Assembly (NCBI GenBank): GCA_039565995.1
Contig: CP154795.1
Location: forward strand, 2,108,001 to 2,172,000
From: Propionibacteriaceae bacterium ZF39
GTDB lineage: Bacteria > Actinomycetota > Actinomycetes > Propionibacteriales > Propionibacteriaceae
DNA: 64,000 bases
Direction: 5' to 3'
How positions within the stretch are numbered: position 1 is the first letter of the stretch; each line of letters opens with the position of its first letter. Below are positions 51,663 through 61,329 of the stretch, piece by piece. Made by a program: the position numbers and the translations under genes. The notes beneath the pieces were generated by a model, which saw only the letters and a list, made by a program, of their open reading frames with translations, did no database searches and was not told the origin of the DNA.

Positions 51663-51857
51663 TCATTCAGTGTCGCTGCCGTCGCAGATATCAATGTCGA
51701 GGGCGATGCGGCGCGCCCCGAGCGCTGAAAGCGTTACGGCTGAGATCGAAACGCCTTCGTTCCAATTCTGCATGAACCACCCACAGAACAGGTCGACGTC
51801 GTACTCGTCACGCAAGGCAGCCCAGACTGCCTCCGTGGGAACGCCAAAGACCCCCAT
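51663..51857 (-). pseudogene. DUF4279-like C-terminal fragment
   Basis: 64 codons containing LRDEYDVDLFCGWFMQNWNE and LSALGARRIALDIDI, as at the C-terminus of DUF4279 proteins. The N-terminal half is missing, and the apparent start lies in the phasin terminator, so it is probably a remnant. Confidence 0.55.
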
Positions 51858-51877
51858 CCGGATCGCGGATGGGGGTC
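51849..51877 (-). terminator. Phasin gene terminator
   Basis: A perfect 12-bp stem (51849-51860 with 51866-51877), loop GATCG, followed on the minus strand by TTTGG. Lies 55 nt after the phasin stop. Confidence 0.75.
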
Positions 51878-51931
51878 CCGGCTTGGGGAGTCAGGTCAGG
51901 TGAGACCTTGCCTCCCGGGGCGCTGAGGTGA

Positions 51932-52489
51932 TCAGGCCTGCTTGTTGGCCGCGGTGCGGGCCTTGCTGCCGGCCTCTTCGGCCTTGTCAGCAGCCTTGTC
52001 GGCCTGCTCGGCAACCTTCTGGCTCGCCTTCACGGTCTGCTCGGCAGCCGCGTCGACGTTCTTCTCGAACTGCTGGGTCGCGCGCTCGGCAACCTGGTTG
52101 GCGGAGTTCTCGAGCTCGGCGGCCGACTTGACGAGGGCCTCCTGGGTCTGGGTGGCGACCTTCTCGGCGCGGGCGCGGGCCTCTTCGAACTTGGTAACAG
52201 CCTGCTCGCCGGCGGCCTCGGCCTGACGCTGCAGAACGTTCAGGTACTCAACGTTGGCGTCGGCAACCTTCTTGGAGAGGTCGCGGGAGAACTCGATGGC
52301 CTTGGACCAGAAGTCGAAGACCTGGTCGATGCCCTGCTGAACGCGCTCGTTCGCAGCGTTGGCGTCAACAGCGAGCGTCTGGCCGTCGAAGGCCTTCTTG
52401 CTCTCGTCGAAAACCGACTTGACGGCCTCGGTCCACTTGGCCTGGGCTTCCTTGGCGTTGGCGTAGTACTGCTCGGAGATGGAGGTCAT
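51932..52489 (-). CDS. Phasin-like PHA granule-associated protein
   Basis: 185 residues, almost wholly helical. The first half has the phasin pattern (QYYANAKEAQAKWTEAVKSV, then QVFDFWSKAIEFSRDLSKK). The second half is an Ala/Lys/Glu-rich apolipoprotein-like coiled coil (EQADKAADKAEEAGSKARTA). Phasins coat PHA granules and limit their coalescence. ATG 52489 was chosen for AAGGAAG upstream. A GTTAGCA inverted repeat lies 65 nt upstream of the start, shared with the second phasin gene. Confidence 0.85.
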   Translation of the reverse strand: MTSISEQYYANAKEAQAKWTEAVKSVFDESKKAFDGQTLAVDANAANERVQQGIDQVFDFWSKAIEFSRDLSKKVADANVEYLNVLQRQAEAAGEQAVTKFEEARARAEKVATQTQEALVKSAAELENSANQVAERATQQFEKNVDAAAEQTVKASQKVAEQADKAADKAEEAGSKARTAANKQA

Positions 52490-52819
52490 GTCGACGCTTC
52501 CTTTCGGTGGTGGCTTGTTTCCTTGGCGGAACGTTTCGAACATTACGCAGAGGGTTAGCAACGCTGCTAACGCCGTACCGCCTAGCGGTCCGATGCCTCG
52601 AAACACGGGCAACCAATGAGGCTCGAACCGCAGTACGGTCGTGGTCTCGGGCCACGCCATGGTCGTCGCAGCGGCCATCGCACTGTTCGGGCTGGGACAC
52701 CGGTCCCGGCGATCATCCTCGTGTGCCTCGGCGCGATCGGCATCCTTGTCGCGCCCCACCCACGCGCCGATTTGTCGGCTTTGCGCTGACCCCTCCGGGG
52801 GTCATGGAAGGATGGAGCG
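52490..52819. promoter_or_regulatory. 330-bp divergent region with GTTAGCA-ACGC-TGCTAAC
   Basis: No gene is seen. A perfect 7-bp inverted repeat (52554-52560 with 52565-52571) lies in the phasin promoter region. GTTAGCA recurs upstream of the second phasin (60193-60208), suggesting a common regulator. Confidence 0.55.
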
Positions 52820-53425
52820 ATGAGCAGCGCCCTGATTGTGATCGGCAATCCCAATCCCGAGAGCTTCACGCACGCCCTCGCCGGAGTGGTCGTCGAGACC
52901 CTGCGGGAACGCGGCCTGACGGTCGACGTCCACGACCTTTATGCCGAGGATTTCGAACCAGTGGCTCCCTCCGCCGAGGCCTTCACCGTCGGCATGGAGG
53001 TCGAAGAAGCCATCGCTGCCACGGCCGACCCGATCATCCGGGCCCATCGGCAGGCGCTGAGCGTCGCCGACTATCTCGTCATCGCCCATCCCAACTGGTG
53101 GGGGAAGCCACCGGCCATCATGGCGGGCTGGATGGACCGGGTCCTGGTGCCGGGTCTGGCCTATCGGCTGGACAGCCGCGAGGGCCTGCCCACGCCGCTG
53201 CTGAGCCTCAAATCAGTGCTCGTGCTCAACACGGGGGACACCCCGGCCCACCGGGAATACAAGGCCTTCGGCGACCCCCTCGATGCCATCTGGCGTCGCT
53301 GTGTCGGCACCTACCTCCAACCGGCGCGGGTCCACCGCATGCTGGCGGGGCCGTTGGGCGGGGCCACGGACGAGCAGCGCGATGCCTGGCTCGCCCAGGC
53401 ACGGGCCATGGCGCAACACATCTGA
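52820..53425 (+). CDS. NAD(P)H-dependent oxidoreductase, flavodoxin fold
   Basis: 201 residues. N-terminal ALIVIGNPNPESFTHAL gives the FMN-phosphate loop, and LVIAHPNWWGKPPAIMAGWMDRVL is the typical quinone reductase/MdaB motif. Expected to reduce quinones or similar acceptors with NAD(P)H in the cytosol. It appears to be a stand-alone gene. Confidence 0.85.
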   Translation: MSSALIVIGNPNPESFTHALAGVVVETLRERGLTVDVHDLYAEDFEPVAPSAEAFTVGMEVEEAIAATADPIIRAHRQALSVADYLVIAHPNWWGKPPAIMAGWMDRVLVPGLAYRLDSREGLPTPLLSLKSVLVLNTGDTPAHREYKAFGDPLDAIWRRCVGTYLQPARVHRMLAGPLGGATDEQRDAWLAQARAMAQHI

Positions 53426-53469
53426 TCGAGACTCCCATCAATCCCTGGGCGCAGGGCTAGGCTCGCGCT

Positions 53470-53676
53470 ATGACGGTTGAGATCATTGCGAAGGGTCGCC
53501 AGCGCGACGGCACGTCCCATATCGAGGCCAAGGCTCCGGCCGGTACGCCGGTCGACGATGTGGTGGAAATGCTGAAGAAGAAGATCGGCTACCACCCCGA
53601 TTGCGAGGGCTGGGGCGAGGTCAAGGACGACAGCGACCCGAACAGCTGGGTCTATCTGGTGTCGATCGAGCCCTGA
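53470..53676 (+). CDS. Small hypothetical protein
   Basis: 68 residues (VEIIAKGRQRDGTSHIEAKA, later NSWVYLVSIEP), likely an alpha/beta fold. No family was recognised. It lies 44 nt after the oxidoreductase gene and is convergent with the OpuAC-like gene. Confidence 0.65.
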   Translation: MTVEIIAKGRQRDGTSHIEAKAPAGTPVDDVVEMLKKKIGYHPDCEGWGEVKDDSDPNSWVYLVSIEP

Positions 53677-53680
53677 TCAC

Positions 53681-54493
53681 TCACGCCTTCAGCCAGGCCC
53701 GCAGCTGCGCGTCATTGTGGTCGAGCCACTCCTTGGCCGCCTCTGCGGGACTCAGGCCATCCAGGTTGACCGCAGCATCCATCTCACTGACATCACACAG
53801 ATCCAGTCGAATGCGCTGCAACACCCCGCGGGTAGCGCCCGGCAGCTGATCGAACCGCTCCCTGTAGGCGACGAGTGACGCCCGGTCCGCCGGAGGAAAG
53901 ACCCGCAGCGGGTCCTCGAGCCGCCGCAGGTCGAAGACATCGTCGAGATATTGCGGGACCCACAGCGGGGTCACGAACCAGTCTCCAGCCGACATCCGCT
54001 GCTCGATCGTGCGGATGATCGTCGGCACGTCGGCGGCACGATAGGTCCAGCAGGCCCTGTCGAGACCGTACGCCGACACGACCTGGGCCGACCAGCGGCT
54101 CAACCCGGAACCCGCCGGAGCCCCGATGATCTCCTGGGTGGCCATGTCCATCGCAAGATCCGGGTCGGCCAGGTCACCGATGTCGTCGATCTCCGAGGCG
54201 GACACATAGCACGGGACCGCCCAGAAATAGCGAGCTCCGGCGTACAACTGGGTGACCTCGACCGCCCGGTCGCGGACCTTCTCCCAGAGATGTCCCTGAC
54301 TGTGGGGCAGCCAGGCGTCGGCGAAGAGATGAATCTCGCCGCGGCCGAGCCGGGCGTACATCTCCTCGTGCATCCCCACGACGGGGACGGTCTCGTGCCC
54401 GAGGCGATTCAGTACGCGGGCAATGACCGCCGCCACGACCCGGTGGAAGGACTCGTCGAGGCTCCCCACGACGACAGAATCGGCCTTCGCCAT
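53681..54493 (-). CDS. Glycine betaine-type (OpuAC-like) substrate-binding protein
   Basis: 270 residues with the OpuAC layout: GRGEIHLFADAWLPHSQGHL, DPDLAMDMATQEIIGAPAGSG, GDWFVTPLWVPQYLDDVFDL and LSPAEAAKEWLDHN. No signal peptide or lipobox is seen, and no ABC transporter genes are adjacent, which is unusual for a transport protein. It may sense or bind a quaternary amine in the cytosol, or be an exported protein with a missed start. Confidence 0.82.
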   Translation of the reverse strand: MAKADSVVVGSLDESFHRVVAAVIARVLNRLGHETVPVVGMHEEMYARLGRGEIHLFADAWLPHSQGHLWEKVRDRAVEVTQLYAGARYFWAVPCYVSASEIDDIGDLADPDLAMDMATQEIIGAPAGSGLSRWSAQVVSAYGLDRACWTYRAADVPTIIRTIEQRMSAGDWFVTPLWVPQYLDDVFDLRRLEDPLRVFPPADRASLVAYRERFDQLPGATRGVLQRIRLDLCDVSEMDAAVNLDGLSPAEAAKEWLDHNDAQLRAWLKA

Positions 54494-54525
54494 AGAGCCC
54501 TCCCACCGTCGTCGGTGACAGAACC

Positions 54526-54810
54526 CTAGCGACCGGAGCTGCGCCGCGTGGTGGACTTCTTCGCGGTGGAGCGCTTCGCCGTCGTTTTCTTGGCGGCAGG
54601 CTTCTTGGCGGCGGTCTTCTTGGCTGCCGTCTTCTTCGCAGCAGTCTTCTTGGGAGCCGGGGGAGTGAACATGTCGAACCAGGAGTCCACCATGTTCTTC
54701 TGGGCCTTCTTCTGTTCGGCCTTGGCCGCTCCCATCATCGTGCCCCGGGCCGTGTTGGCCATCTTGTTGGCGGCGCTCAGATAGGCGCTCATCCAGGGGT
54801 TCTTGGCCAT
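54526..54810 (-). CDS. Lys/Ala-rich protein with histone H1-like tail
   Basis: 94 residues. The N-terminal half is helical (AYLSAANKMANTARGTMMGA) with NMVDSWFDMFTPPAP. The C-terminal half is seven or more KKTAA/KK-type repeats. Such tails bind DNA or link PHA granules to the nucleoid (PhaM-like role). The setting in a PHA region supports this, but nucleoid binding alone is possible. Confidence 0.75.
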   Translation of the reverse strand: MAKNPWMSAYLSAANKMANTARGTMMGAAKAEQKKAQKNMVDSWFDMFTPPAPKKTAAKKTAAKKTAAKKPAAKKTTAKRSTAKKSTTRRSSGR

Positions 54811-54897
54811 GTGGATCTCCTTGATAGTTGTTTCGAAGCGTACGCCGACGGGGCGCCGGCCTCCCTGTGTGGCCGACGCCCCGTCGAAGTCATGGAC

Positions 54898-55740
54898 TCA
54901 GCTGGGCCAGTTGTCGGTGCGACCCGTGCCCGGATTGGGATCCGGCCGGTTGGGATCGACGCCGAGCCGACCGAAGTCGGGACCCTGCCCCGTCGTCTGG
55001 TCATAGTCGTGGGTGACGGCGATCGGGTCACCGGCCGTTTCCGAAGTGGTAGCGGCCCCGGCCCCGAGGCCGGCTCCACTCCCGGTCGTACCGTCCTTGC
55101 GGGAGGCCCGGACATCGTCGACCGCAGTCTCCGCGTGGCCCCGGACGTCCTGCGCGGAGGTGGCCGCGTGCTCCTTGACGCCCTGTGCCTGGAGGCTGCC
55201 TTCGTCAGCAACGATCTGCGCCGACTCCGTCGCGGATTCCTTGACGTTCGCCACCGCCTGCTCGGCCTGGGGCCGGAGGTGTTCCGCCGCTTCCTTGGCC
55301 ACCGCCTGGGCCTGATCGACGAGAGGCTGCGCCTTGTCCTTCAGATCGGTCGCAAGCTGCTGCTCGCGACGCGTCGTCGGGATGAGGCTGCCGAGCAGCG
55401 CACCGGCACCGAACGCGATGAGGCCCGCGGCGAGGGGATTGCCCCGGGTCCGCTGCTTCAGCTGACGGGGCGCACCCTGGACCGCCTGGCGGGCATCCTG
55501 ACCCACCTGGGCGGCCCGGTCCCGGGCCGACGGCTCGCCATACAGCTCATACGGATCATCCGACGAGCCGAACACGCGCTCCTTGAGGTTCTGGGCGCTG
55601 TCCTTCACACCCTCCACCTGGCGCCGGACCACATTGCCGGGCTTGGCCTCGTCGGCCAGGGCATTGACGTCGTGGCTCAGGTCGGAGCGGGTCCGCTCGA
55701 TATCGCGACGGATGGCATCGGGATCGTTCTGATTGGTCAT
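54898..55740 (-). CDS. DUF3618-family membrane-associated protein
   Basis: 280 residues. The N-terminal DUF3618 motif is AIRRDIERTRSDLSHDVNAL. A membrane helix occurs near 107-125 (NPLAAGLIAFGAGALLGSLI), followed by a long Ala/Glu-rich coiled coil. Last gene of a three-gene operon with ATGA overlaps; the function is probably envelope-related. Confidence 0.82.
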   Translation of the reverse strand: MTNQNDPDAIRRDIERTRSDLSHDVNALADEAKPGNVVRRQVEGVKDSAQNLKERVFGSSDDPYELYGEPSARDRAAQVGQDARQAVQGAPRQLKQRTRGNPLAAGLIAFGAGALLGSLIPTTRREQQLATDLKDKAQPLVDQAQAVAKEAAEHLRPQAEQAVANVKESATESAQIVADEGSLQAQGVKEHAATSAQDVRGHAETAVDDVRASRKDGTTGSGAGLGAGAATTSETAGDPIAVTHDYDQTTGQGPDFGRLGVDPNRPDPNPGTGRTDNWPS

Positions 55741-56195
55741 CGGTTCTTCGCCTCCTCGCCCTTGAGGGCATTCGGAATCTGGCCAACGGTTTCGGCGGTC
55801 TGGGGCGCTCCCTCGACCTTGTTCAGTGCGGACTTGCCGGCTGCAGCGAGAATGCCCGCGATCACGGCCCAGATGACGGCCACAATCACGAACGCCCAGC
55901 CGAACCGCGGATCGTTCGAGTCGAGCAGGTGGGCGATGAGCCACCAGAGCCCCAGGGAGAGGAACAGCAGCACCATGTGTCCGGCGACGCCGGCCCCGGC
56001 CAACATTCCTGCGCCCTTGCCGGCGGTTGTGGCGCTCTGACGCACCTCCGCCTTGGCCAGCGCGACTTCCTGTCGCATGAGCTTCGACAGGTTGGCGCTC
56101 AGATCGGAGAAGATCTCTCCGATCGAACGGTTGTCACCCTCCAACTGCCGCTCGACCGAGCGGCCCTCGGAGAACTCGTCATGTGGGTGAGTCAT
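55737..56195 (-). CDS. Actinobacterial holin-X family (DUF1469) membrane protein
   Basis: 152 residues. An amphipathic region LSANLSKLMRQEVALAKAEV is followed by two membrane helices (VAGHMVLLFLSLGLWWLIAH and WAFVIVAVIWAVIAGILAAA). Despite the family name, these chromosomal proteins are not phage holins. It overlaps both operon neighbours by ATGA. Confidence 0.85.
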   Translation of the reverse strand: MTHPHDEFSEGRSVERQLEGDNRSIGEIFSDLSANLSKLMRQEVALAKAEVRQSATTAGKGAGMLAGAGVAGHMVLLFLSLGLWWLIAHLLDSNDPRFGWAFVIVAVIWAVIAGILAAAGKSALNKVEGAPQTAETVGQIPNALKGEEAKNR

Positions 56196-57016
56196 CGGCG
56201 CACATCCGGATCATCGAACGGGCCCGAGGTCGCGCCATAACCGTGCACATCCGTCGTCGGATAGCCATCGTCGACCGGCTGGTCCTGATAGCTCTGCACC
56301 TGGCTCGGCTGGCCCTCACGGCCGAATTCCTGATCGAGGGAATCGCCGACATAGCCGGCGCCGATCCCTGTTCCCACGCCCTGCGCCGGGGTGGTCCCAT
56401 AACCCGGGGCGCGATAGTCCCGGGTCGGGTAGGCCTGCGGCGGCTGGGCATAGCCGGAGGCGTACGCCTGCTCGTCCGCACCGTCGTCCTTCAGGCCGCG
56501 GGCGAAACGACCCACCAGCAATCCGGCGCCGGCCGCAATGGCGAGGAACGTCCAGGGGTTCCGCGCCGCATAGCGCCGCACCTCGGTCAGGGCGTCGCGA
56601 GGCTCATGCCCCTCGAGCCACCCGACCAGGCCGTTTCCACGACCGGACAGCTCCCGGGCGAACTGGGTTGCCATGCCATTGCGGTTGCTGCCCTGCACCA
56701 TCTCGCCGAGCTCGTCGACGACGTCGCGGAGGCCGGCAGCCAGCTGTCGCTGCCCTGTTCCCGCCTGTGTGTTGAGCTCGTCGAGCCCGCTGTTCACCAG
56801 TCCTCGGAGTTCGTTCCGGGCATCCCTGGCCACTGCTTTTGCTTCGGTTCCAGCAGTCTGTGCCACGTCCTTCGTGGCCCCGACTGCGTGATCCTTCACA
56901 TCCGCGGCCTCCCGGGCCGCGTGGTCCCTGACCTCACCGGCTTGCTGGGAAGCCTGTTCCCGTGTGCCACCATGATGATCAGGGCCACCCGGATGGGCGA
57001 AGTTGTCGTTGGTCAT
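56192..57016 (-). CDS. YqjD/DUF883-like protein with one membrane helix
   Basis: 274 residues from ATG 57016 (GGAG 9 nt upstream). The N-terminal part is an Ala-rich amphipathic helix (EQASQQAGEVRDHAAREAAD), and a membrane helix lies near 165-185 (NPWTFLAIAAGAGLLVGRFA). A Gly/Tyr/Pro/Gln-rich tail ends the protein. First gene of the operon with the holin-X and DUF3618 genes. It may localise ribosomes or envelope proteins, by analogy to YqjD. Confidence 0.75.
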   Translation of the reverse strand: MTNDNFAHPGGPDHHGGTREQASQQAGEVRDHAAREAADVKDHAVGATKDVAQTAGTEAKAVARDARNELRGLVNSGLDELNTQAGTGQRQLAAGLRDVVDELGEMVQGSNRNGMATQFARELSGRGNGLVGWLEGHEPRDALTEVRRYAARNPWTFLAIAAGAGLLVGRFARGLKDDGADEQAYASGYAQPPQAYPTRDYRAPGYGTTPAQGVGTGIGAGYVGDSLDQEFGREGQPSQVQSYQDQPVDDGYPTTDVHGYGATSGPFDDPDVRR

Positions 57017-57176
57017 CTTCAAGCGCTCCTGCCCCGCGTCTTCGCGTGCTCAGCTTTTGACGAACCGTCTTCGGCGTCTCCTCAAATCTATATGTCGATA
57101 TATGGCGCGGCAAGGGTGGGTGGCGTATGTGACCACCGCCGCTTACGCTGTGGGGCGAAACGTGAGGGGGGACCGC

Positions 57177-57473
57177 ATGAATCACTCGTTCGCCACCAGC
57201 GCCGGGGGACCGTGGACGATCCGCCACGAGTCGTCACGCAACGTGTTGCTCGCGGGACCCACCGCTTGGACCCTCATCTGTGAGCACGAATCCGGATGGA
57301 AGATTGTCCACGAAGAGTTCGCGGAGGCCGCACTGATGTATTCGCCGGACGGGGAACTCGTGGGAGCGCTTCCCGAGAAGGCCCACAGTCCGAACAGCCA
57401 CCGGATGATCGCCGGCCTCACCCTCTGGATCGAGCAGAACGCCGCCGACCGCGGCCTGCCTCCGCTGCTGTGA
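57177..57473 (+). CDS. Hypothetical protein
   Basis: 98 residues (AWTLICEHESGWKIVHEEFAE, later NSHRMIAGLTLWIEQNAADR), probably alpha/beta. No family was recognised. Its stop overlaps the GTG start of the lipoprotein phosphatase gene, so they form an operon. Confidence 0.65.
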   Translation: MNHSFATSAGGPWTIRHESSRNVLLAGPTAWTLICEHESGWKIVHEEFAEAALMYSPDGELVGALPEKAHSPNSHRMIAGLTLWIEQNAADRGLPPLL

Positions 57474-58081
57474 CCGCCACACGTCTCGGCCGCAGAACCG
57501 TCCTGTTGGCCGCGCCACTGTTCGCCGTCGGCCTGTCGGGCTGCCTCGGCCCTCGCCCCGAACCCACGCCCAGCCCCTCACCGGATCTTCTCCAACTGCT
57601 CCGCCAGGGTGGCGCCACGCTCTATCTGCGGCATCCCGAGACCGACCGGGGCGGTGTCGACCAGCCCGACTGGCCGCGTGCCGAACAGCGCCTGCTCTCG
57701 CAGGGAGGAGAGGTGCAGGCCATGTGGTGGGGCAGGGCCTTCCGCCACCATGGCCTGACCGCTTCCGAGGTTCTCACCAGCCCCTCACTGCGCTGCCAGG
57801 ATGCCGCCGAGATCGCTTTCGGCGGGTGGGAGGTCGAGCCTGCGCTCACGGCCAACCTGGCGGTCCCGGAGGGCGCCGAGGAACGCGCGACCCAGATCCG
57901 CCGATTGATCGCGACGGCGCCACCGGACGGCTCCCTGCGGGTGCTCATCGGCCACGCCTCGAACATCAGCGCCATCACCGGCACCACGATCACCGAAGGG
58001 GCGGGGATCCTGATCCCCCCGGAGCCTCAGGCAGCGACGGCCGTCGTGACGATCGTCGACTGGGAGAACTGGGCAGCCTGA
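57470..58081 (+). CDS. Histidine-phosphatase-superfamily lipoprotein
   Basis: 203 residues. A lipoprotein signal (RRTVLLAAPLFAVGLSGC, lipobox LSGC) anchors it outside the membrane. The phosphatase core shows LYLRHPETDR (RHG-type motif with Pro in place of Gly), SPSLRCQDAAE and the second His in LIGHASNIS. Substrate unknown. Coupled by GTGA to the previous gene. Confidence 0.82.
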   Translation: MTATRLGRRTVLLAAPLFAVGLSGCLGPRPEPTPSPSPDLLQLLRQGGATLYLRHPETDRGGVDQPDWPRAEQRLLSQGGEVQAMWWGRAFRHHGLTASEVLTSPSLRCQDAAEIAFGGWEVEPALTANLAVPEGAEERATQIRRLIATAPPDGSLRVLIGHASNISAITGTTITEGAGILIPPEPQAATAVVTIVDWENWAA

Positions 58082-58086
58082 ACGGG

Positions 58087-59256
<1,170 letters not shown>

Positions 59257-59366
59257 TGCTTCTCCTCCTGAACGAAGGCCGCTGCTTCGCACGACCGCAC
59301 CCTAGCCGCCTGCCCGCTCCTCGGGCCGCGCCCGCAGGACGGGTTCACTGGCTTAGGCTGACGCTG

Positions 59367-59756
59367 ATGACCGACGTGCAACCGCGCTCGCTCATGGGCG
59401 CCTTCATCCGACAGCAACGAGAGCTGTCGCAGATGTCCATGCGCCAAATGTCCCAGATCGTGGGGATCTCGAATCCCTATCTGTCCCAGATCGAACGTGG
59501 ACTGCGGGCCCCGTCCGCTACCGTCACCGCCGCGATCGCCACCACGCTCGGCATTACGGTCGAGGAGCTCTATGAGCGTTCCGGCTCGCATGCCGAGCCG
59601 GGCAGGAAGACAGAGGTGCGCCAAGCCATCGAGCGCGCCTCCGAGTTGGGTCCGCTGCAGCGAGCCTCGCTGCTCGGGATCTATGAATCCTTCATCACCG
59701 TGAACCAGGCCCGCCGGATCATGGAGGACGGCCAACCCGACGAAGCGTCCGGCTGA
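59367..59756 (+). CDS. XRE-family transcriptional regulator
   Basis: 129 residues. The HTH is at about 12-68 (LSQMSMRQMSQIVGISNPYL then SQIERGLRAPSATV). The C-terminal part has RKTEVRQAIERASELGPLQR, as in regulators found next to phasin and PHA genes in actinobacteria. It might bind the GTTAGCA motif at both phasin promoters, but this is inferred from location only. Confidence 0.82.
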   Translation: MTDVQPRSLMGAFIRQQRELSQMSMRQMSQIVGISNPYLSQIERGLRAPSATVTAAIATTLGITVEELYERSGSHAEPGRKTEVRQAIERASELGPLQRASLLGIYESFITVNQARRIMEDGQPDEASG

Positions 59757-59776
59757 CGCTTCCCGGAGCACAAAGA

Positions 59777-59805
59777 AGGCCCTGCCGACCAAGTCGGCAG
59801 GGCCT
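59777..59805. terminator. Bidirectional terminator between XRE and phasin genes
   Basis: A perfect 13-bp stem AGGCCCTGCCGAC/GTCGGCAGGGCCT with a 3-nt loop, AAAGA before and CTTTC after. Serves the convergent genes 59367-59756 and 59837-60124. Confidence 0.85.
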
Positions 59806-59836
59806 CTTTCGGAACCGGCGTCAGGCCGGTCTCAGA

Positions 59837-60124
59837 TCACTTCAGCAGCTCGCGCGCAGCCTTGGTGTAGGCGTCGCTGAGGTCCTGGACGAACTGGACC
59901 TGGGTCGAGGCGAGAGTGTTCAGCCACTCGACCTGGCTGGCGTTGGCCATCTGCTTCTGGAAGTCGAGCATGCTCTTCAGAGCCTTCTCATAGCTGTCCA
60001 GCGCAACGTTGCCCGACGCCTTCGCGGTGTCGATCAGCTTCTCGTTGAACTCACGAATGCGAGCGATGGTGGCCTCGGCATTCTGGATCGCGTCCTGGGC
60101 GGCCTTCTGAGCGTTCTCGGTCAT
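59837..60124 (-). CDS. phaP: Small phasin
   Basis: 95 residues, fully helical, with the phasin-type sequence ARIREFNEKLIDTAKASGNV, ALDSYEKALKSMLDFQKQMA and VQFVQDLSDAYTKAARELLK. It lies 134 nt after phaC on the same strand. GTTAGCA (60193) and GTTAGC (60203) occur upstream, as at the first phasin gene. Confidence 0.85.
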   Translation of the reverse strand: MTENAQKAAQDAIQNAEATIARIREFNEKLIDTAKASGNVALDSYEKALKSMLDFQKQMANASQVEWLNTLASTQVQFVQDLSDAYTKAARELLK

Positions 60125-60192
60125 CTTTGATTCCTTTGCTTGCTGTGGTGGTGGCTGGCTGCGGGTTCCGGAGTTCCCGCTGCGTCGAAAAC

Positions 60193-60208
60193 GTTAGCAG
60201 GGGTTAGC
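60193..60208. promoter_or_regulatory. GTTAGCA-GGG-GTTAGC motif upstream of the small phasin
   Basis: Direct repeats of GTTAGC in the phasin promoter region, matching the inverted GTTAGCA pair at 52554-52571. Confidence 0.45.
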
Positions 60209-60258
60209 CAAACGATTTGTTTGACCTGTTCCATTCTCGGGTATGCCGGGGTCCGGCG

Positions 60259-61326
60259 TCACTGGCTCCGCGGTTCGAGCCAGGCGACGATGTCGGGCCA
60301 GATCTCCCGCTTCGCCTTGGACCCGGCCATGAGGCCGATGTGGCCGCCGACGCGATCCATGTGGTGGACATCGTCGGAGCCGATGATGTCCATGAGGGGC
60401 AGTGTCCCCTCGCGCGGCGCGATGTGATCCATGGACGCGGTGACGACCAGGGTGGACTGCTTGATGTTGCCGAGATCGACCTTCCGGCCGCGCATCTCCA
60501 TCTGGCCCTTGACCAGCGCGTTCTCCTTGAACATCCAGTGCACCCAGTCCGAGAACGCCTTCGCCGGGAAGGGGGGATTGTCGCTGACCCACTTGGACAT
60601 CGCCTGATGGCTGACCTTGTTGATCGAACCGTCCCCGACCTGATTCCAGAGGCGGAGGTTGGTGCCGACGAAGTTGGGGATCGGCTTCAGCAACTTGTTG
60701 CCGGTGTTCACGGCCCAGCCCGGCAGCGAATCGACATTGGACGCGAGGTGGTCCACATCGAAGTTCGTGCTGCCCATCCAGGTCTGATAGGTGCCGTTCT
60801 CGGTGTCGAGCGGCATCGTCAGCGGCACCCAGTTGCGCACCGGCGCATCCGGGGTGAGCGCCAGGTAGATGCCCGTGAGGGCCGCACCCATGCACCAGCC
60901 GATGAGGGTGACCTCTTCGGCGCCACTTCTGCGGCGTACCTCACGGATGGCAGCAGGCAGGTGGTCGAGCGCATAGATATCCAGGCCGAGATCGGATTCC
61001 TCATCATTGGGTACGCCCCAGTCGACCAGGAAGACGTCGAAGCCCTGCTCCAGCAGGAACTCGACGAACGAGTTGCCCGGGCGCAGGTCGAAGATGTCCG
61101 GCCTGTTGATCAGCGCGAACGTGAGCAGGATCGGCACGGGGTGGCGCCGGTTGGTGCTCCGATAGCGATAGAGCGTCGTCTTGCGAAACGTCCAGACCAC
61201 TTCCTTGGGAGTGGCCCCGATCGTCGCATCATCGGTGGTCAGCAGGATGTTGGAGAACTCCAGCAGTTGCTTCGACAGTTTTGCGGCGCCCTTCACGACG
61301 CCCTTGATTCCGCCTCCGTCTGCCAT
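60259..61326 (-). CDS. phaC: Poly(3-hydroxyalkanoate) synthase (class III-like PhaC)
   Basis: 355 residues, the short length of class III/IV PhaC. The lipase-like box is LIGWCMGAALTGIYL (nucleophile Cys near 145); the catalytic Asp lies in VVTASMDHIAPREGT and the His in RVGGHIGLMAG. GFDVFLVDWGVPNDEE is a PhaC signature. Polymerises (R)-hydroxyacyl-CoA into PHA. It follows a 134-residue protein by 3 nt, which probably is its PhaE/PhaR-type partner. Confidence 0.92.
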   Translation of the reverse strand: MADGGGIKGVVKGAAKLSKQLLEFSNILLTTDDATIGATPKEVVWTFRKTTLYRYRSTNRRHPVPILLTFALINRPDIFDLRPGNSFVEFLLEQGFDVFLVDWGVPNDEESDLGLDIYALDHLPAAIREVRRRSGAEEVTLIGWCMGAALTGIYLALTPDAPVRNWVPLTMPLDTENGTYQTWMGSTNFDVDHLASNVDSLPGWAVNTGNKLLKPIPNFVGTNLRLWNQVGDGSINKVSHQAMSKWVSDNPPFPAKAFSDWVHWMFKENALVKGQMEMRGRKVDLGNIKQSTLVVTASMDHIAPREGTLPLMDIIGSDDVHHMDRVGGHIGLMAGSKAKREIWPDIVAWLEPRSQ

Positions 61327-61329
61327 GGC

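Noticed and set aside
55737-56195. Phage holin or lysis gene
   Set aside because: Holin-X proteins are chromosomal envelope proteins; it lies in a DUF3618/YqjD-like operon far from the satellite.
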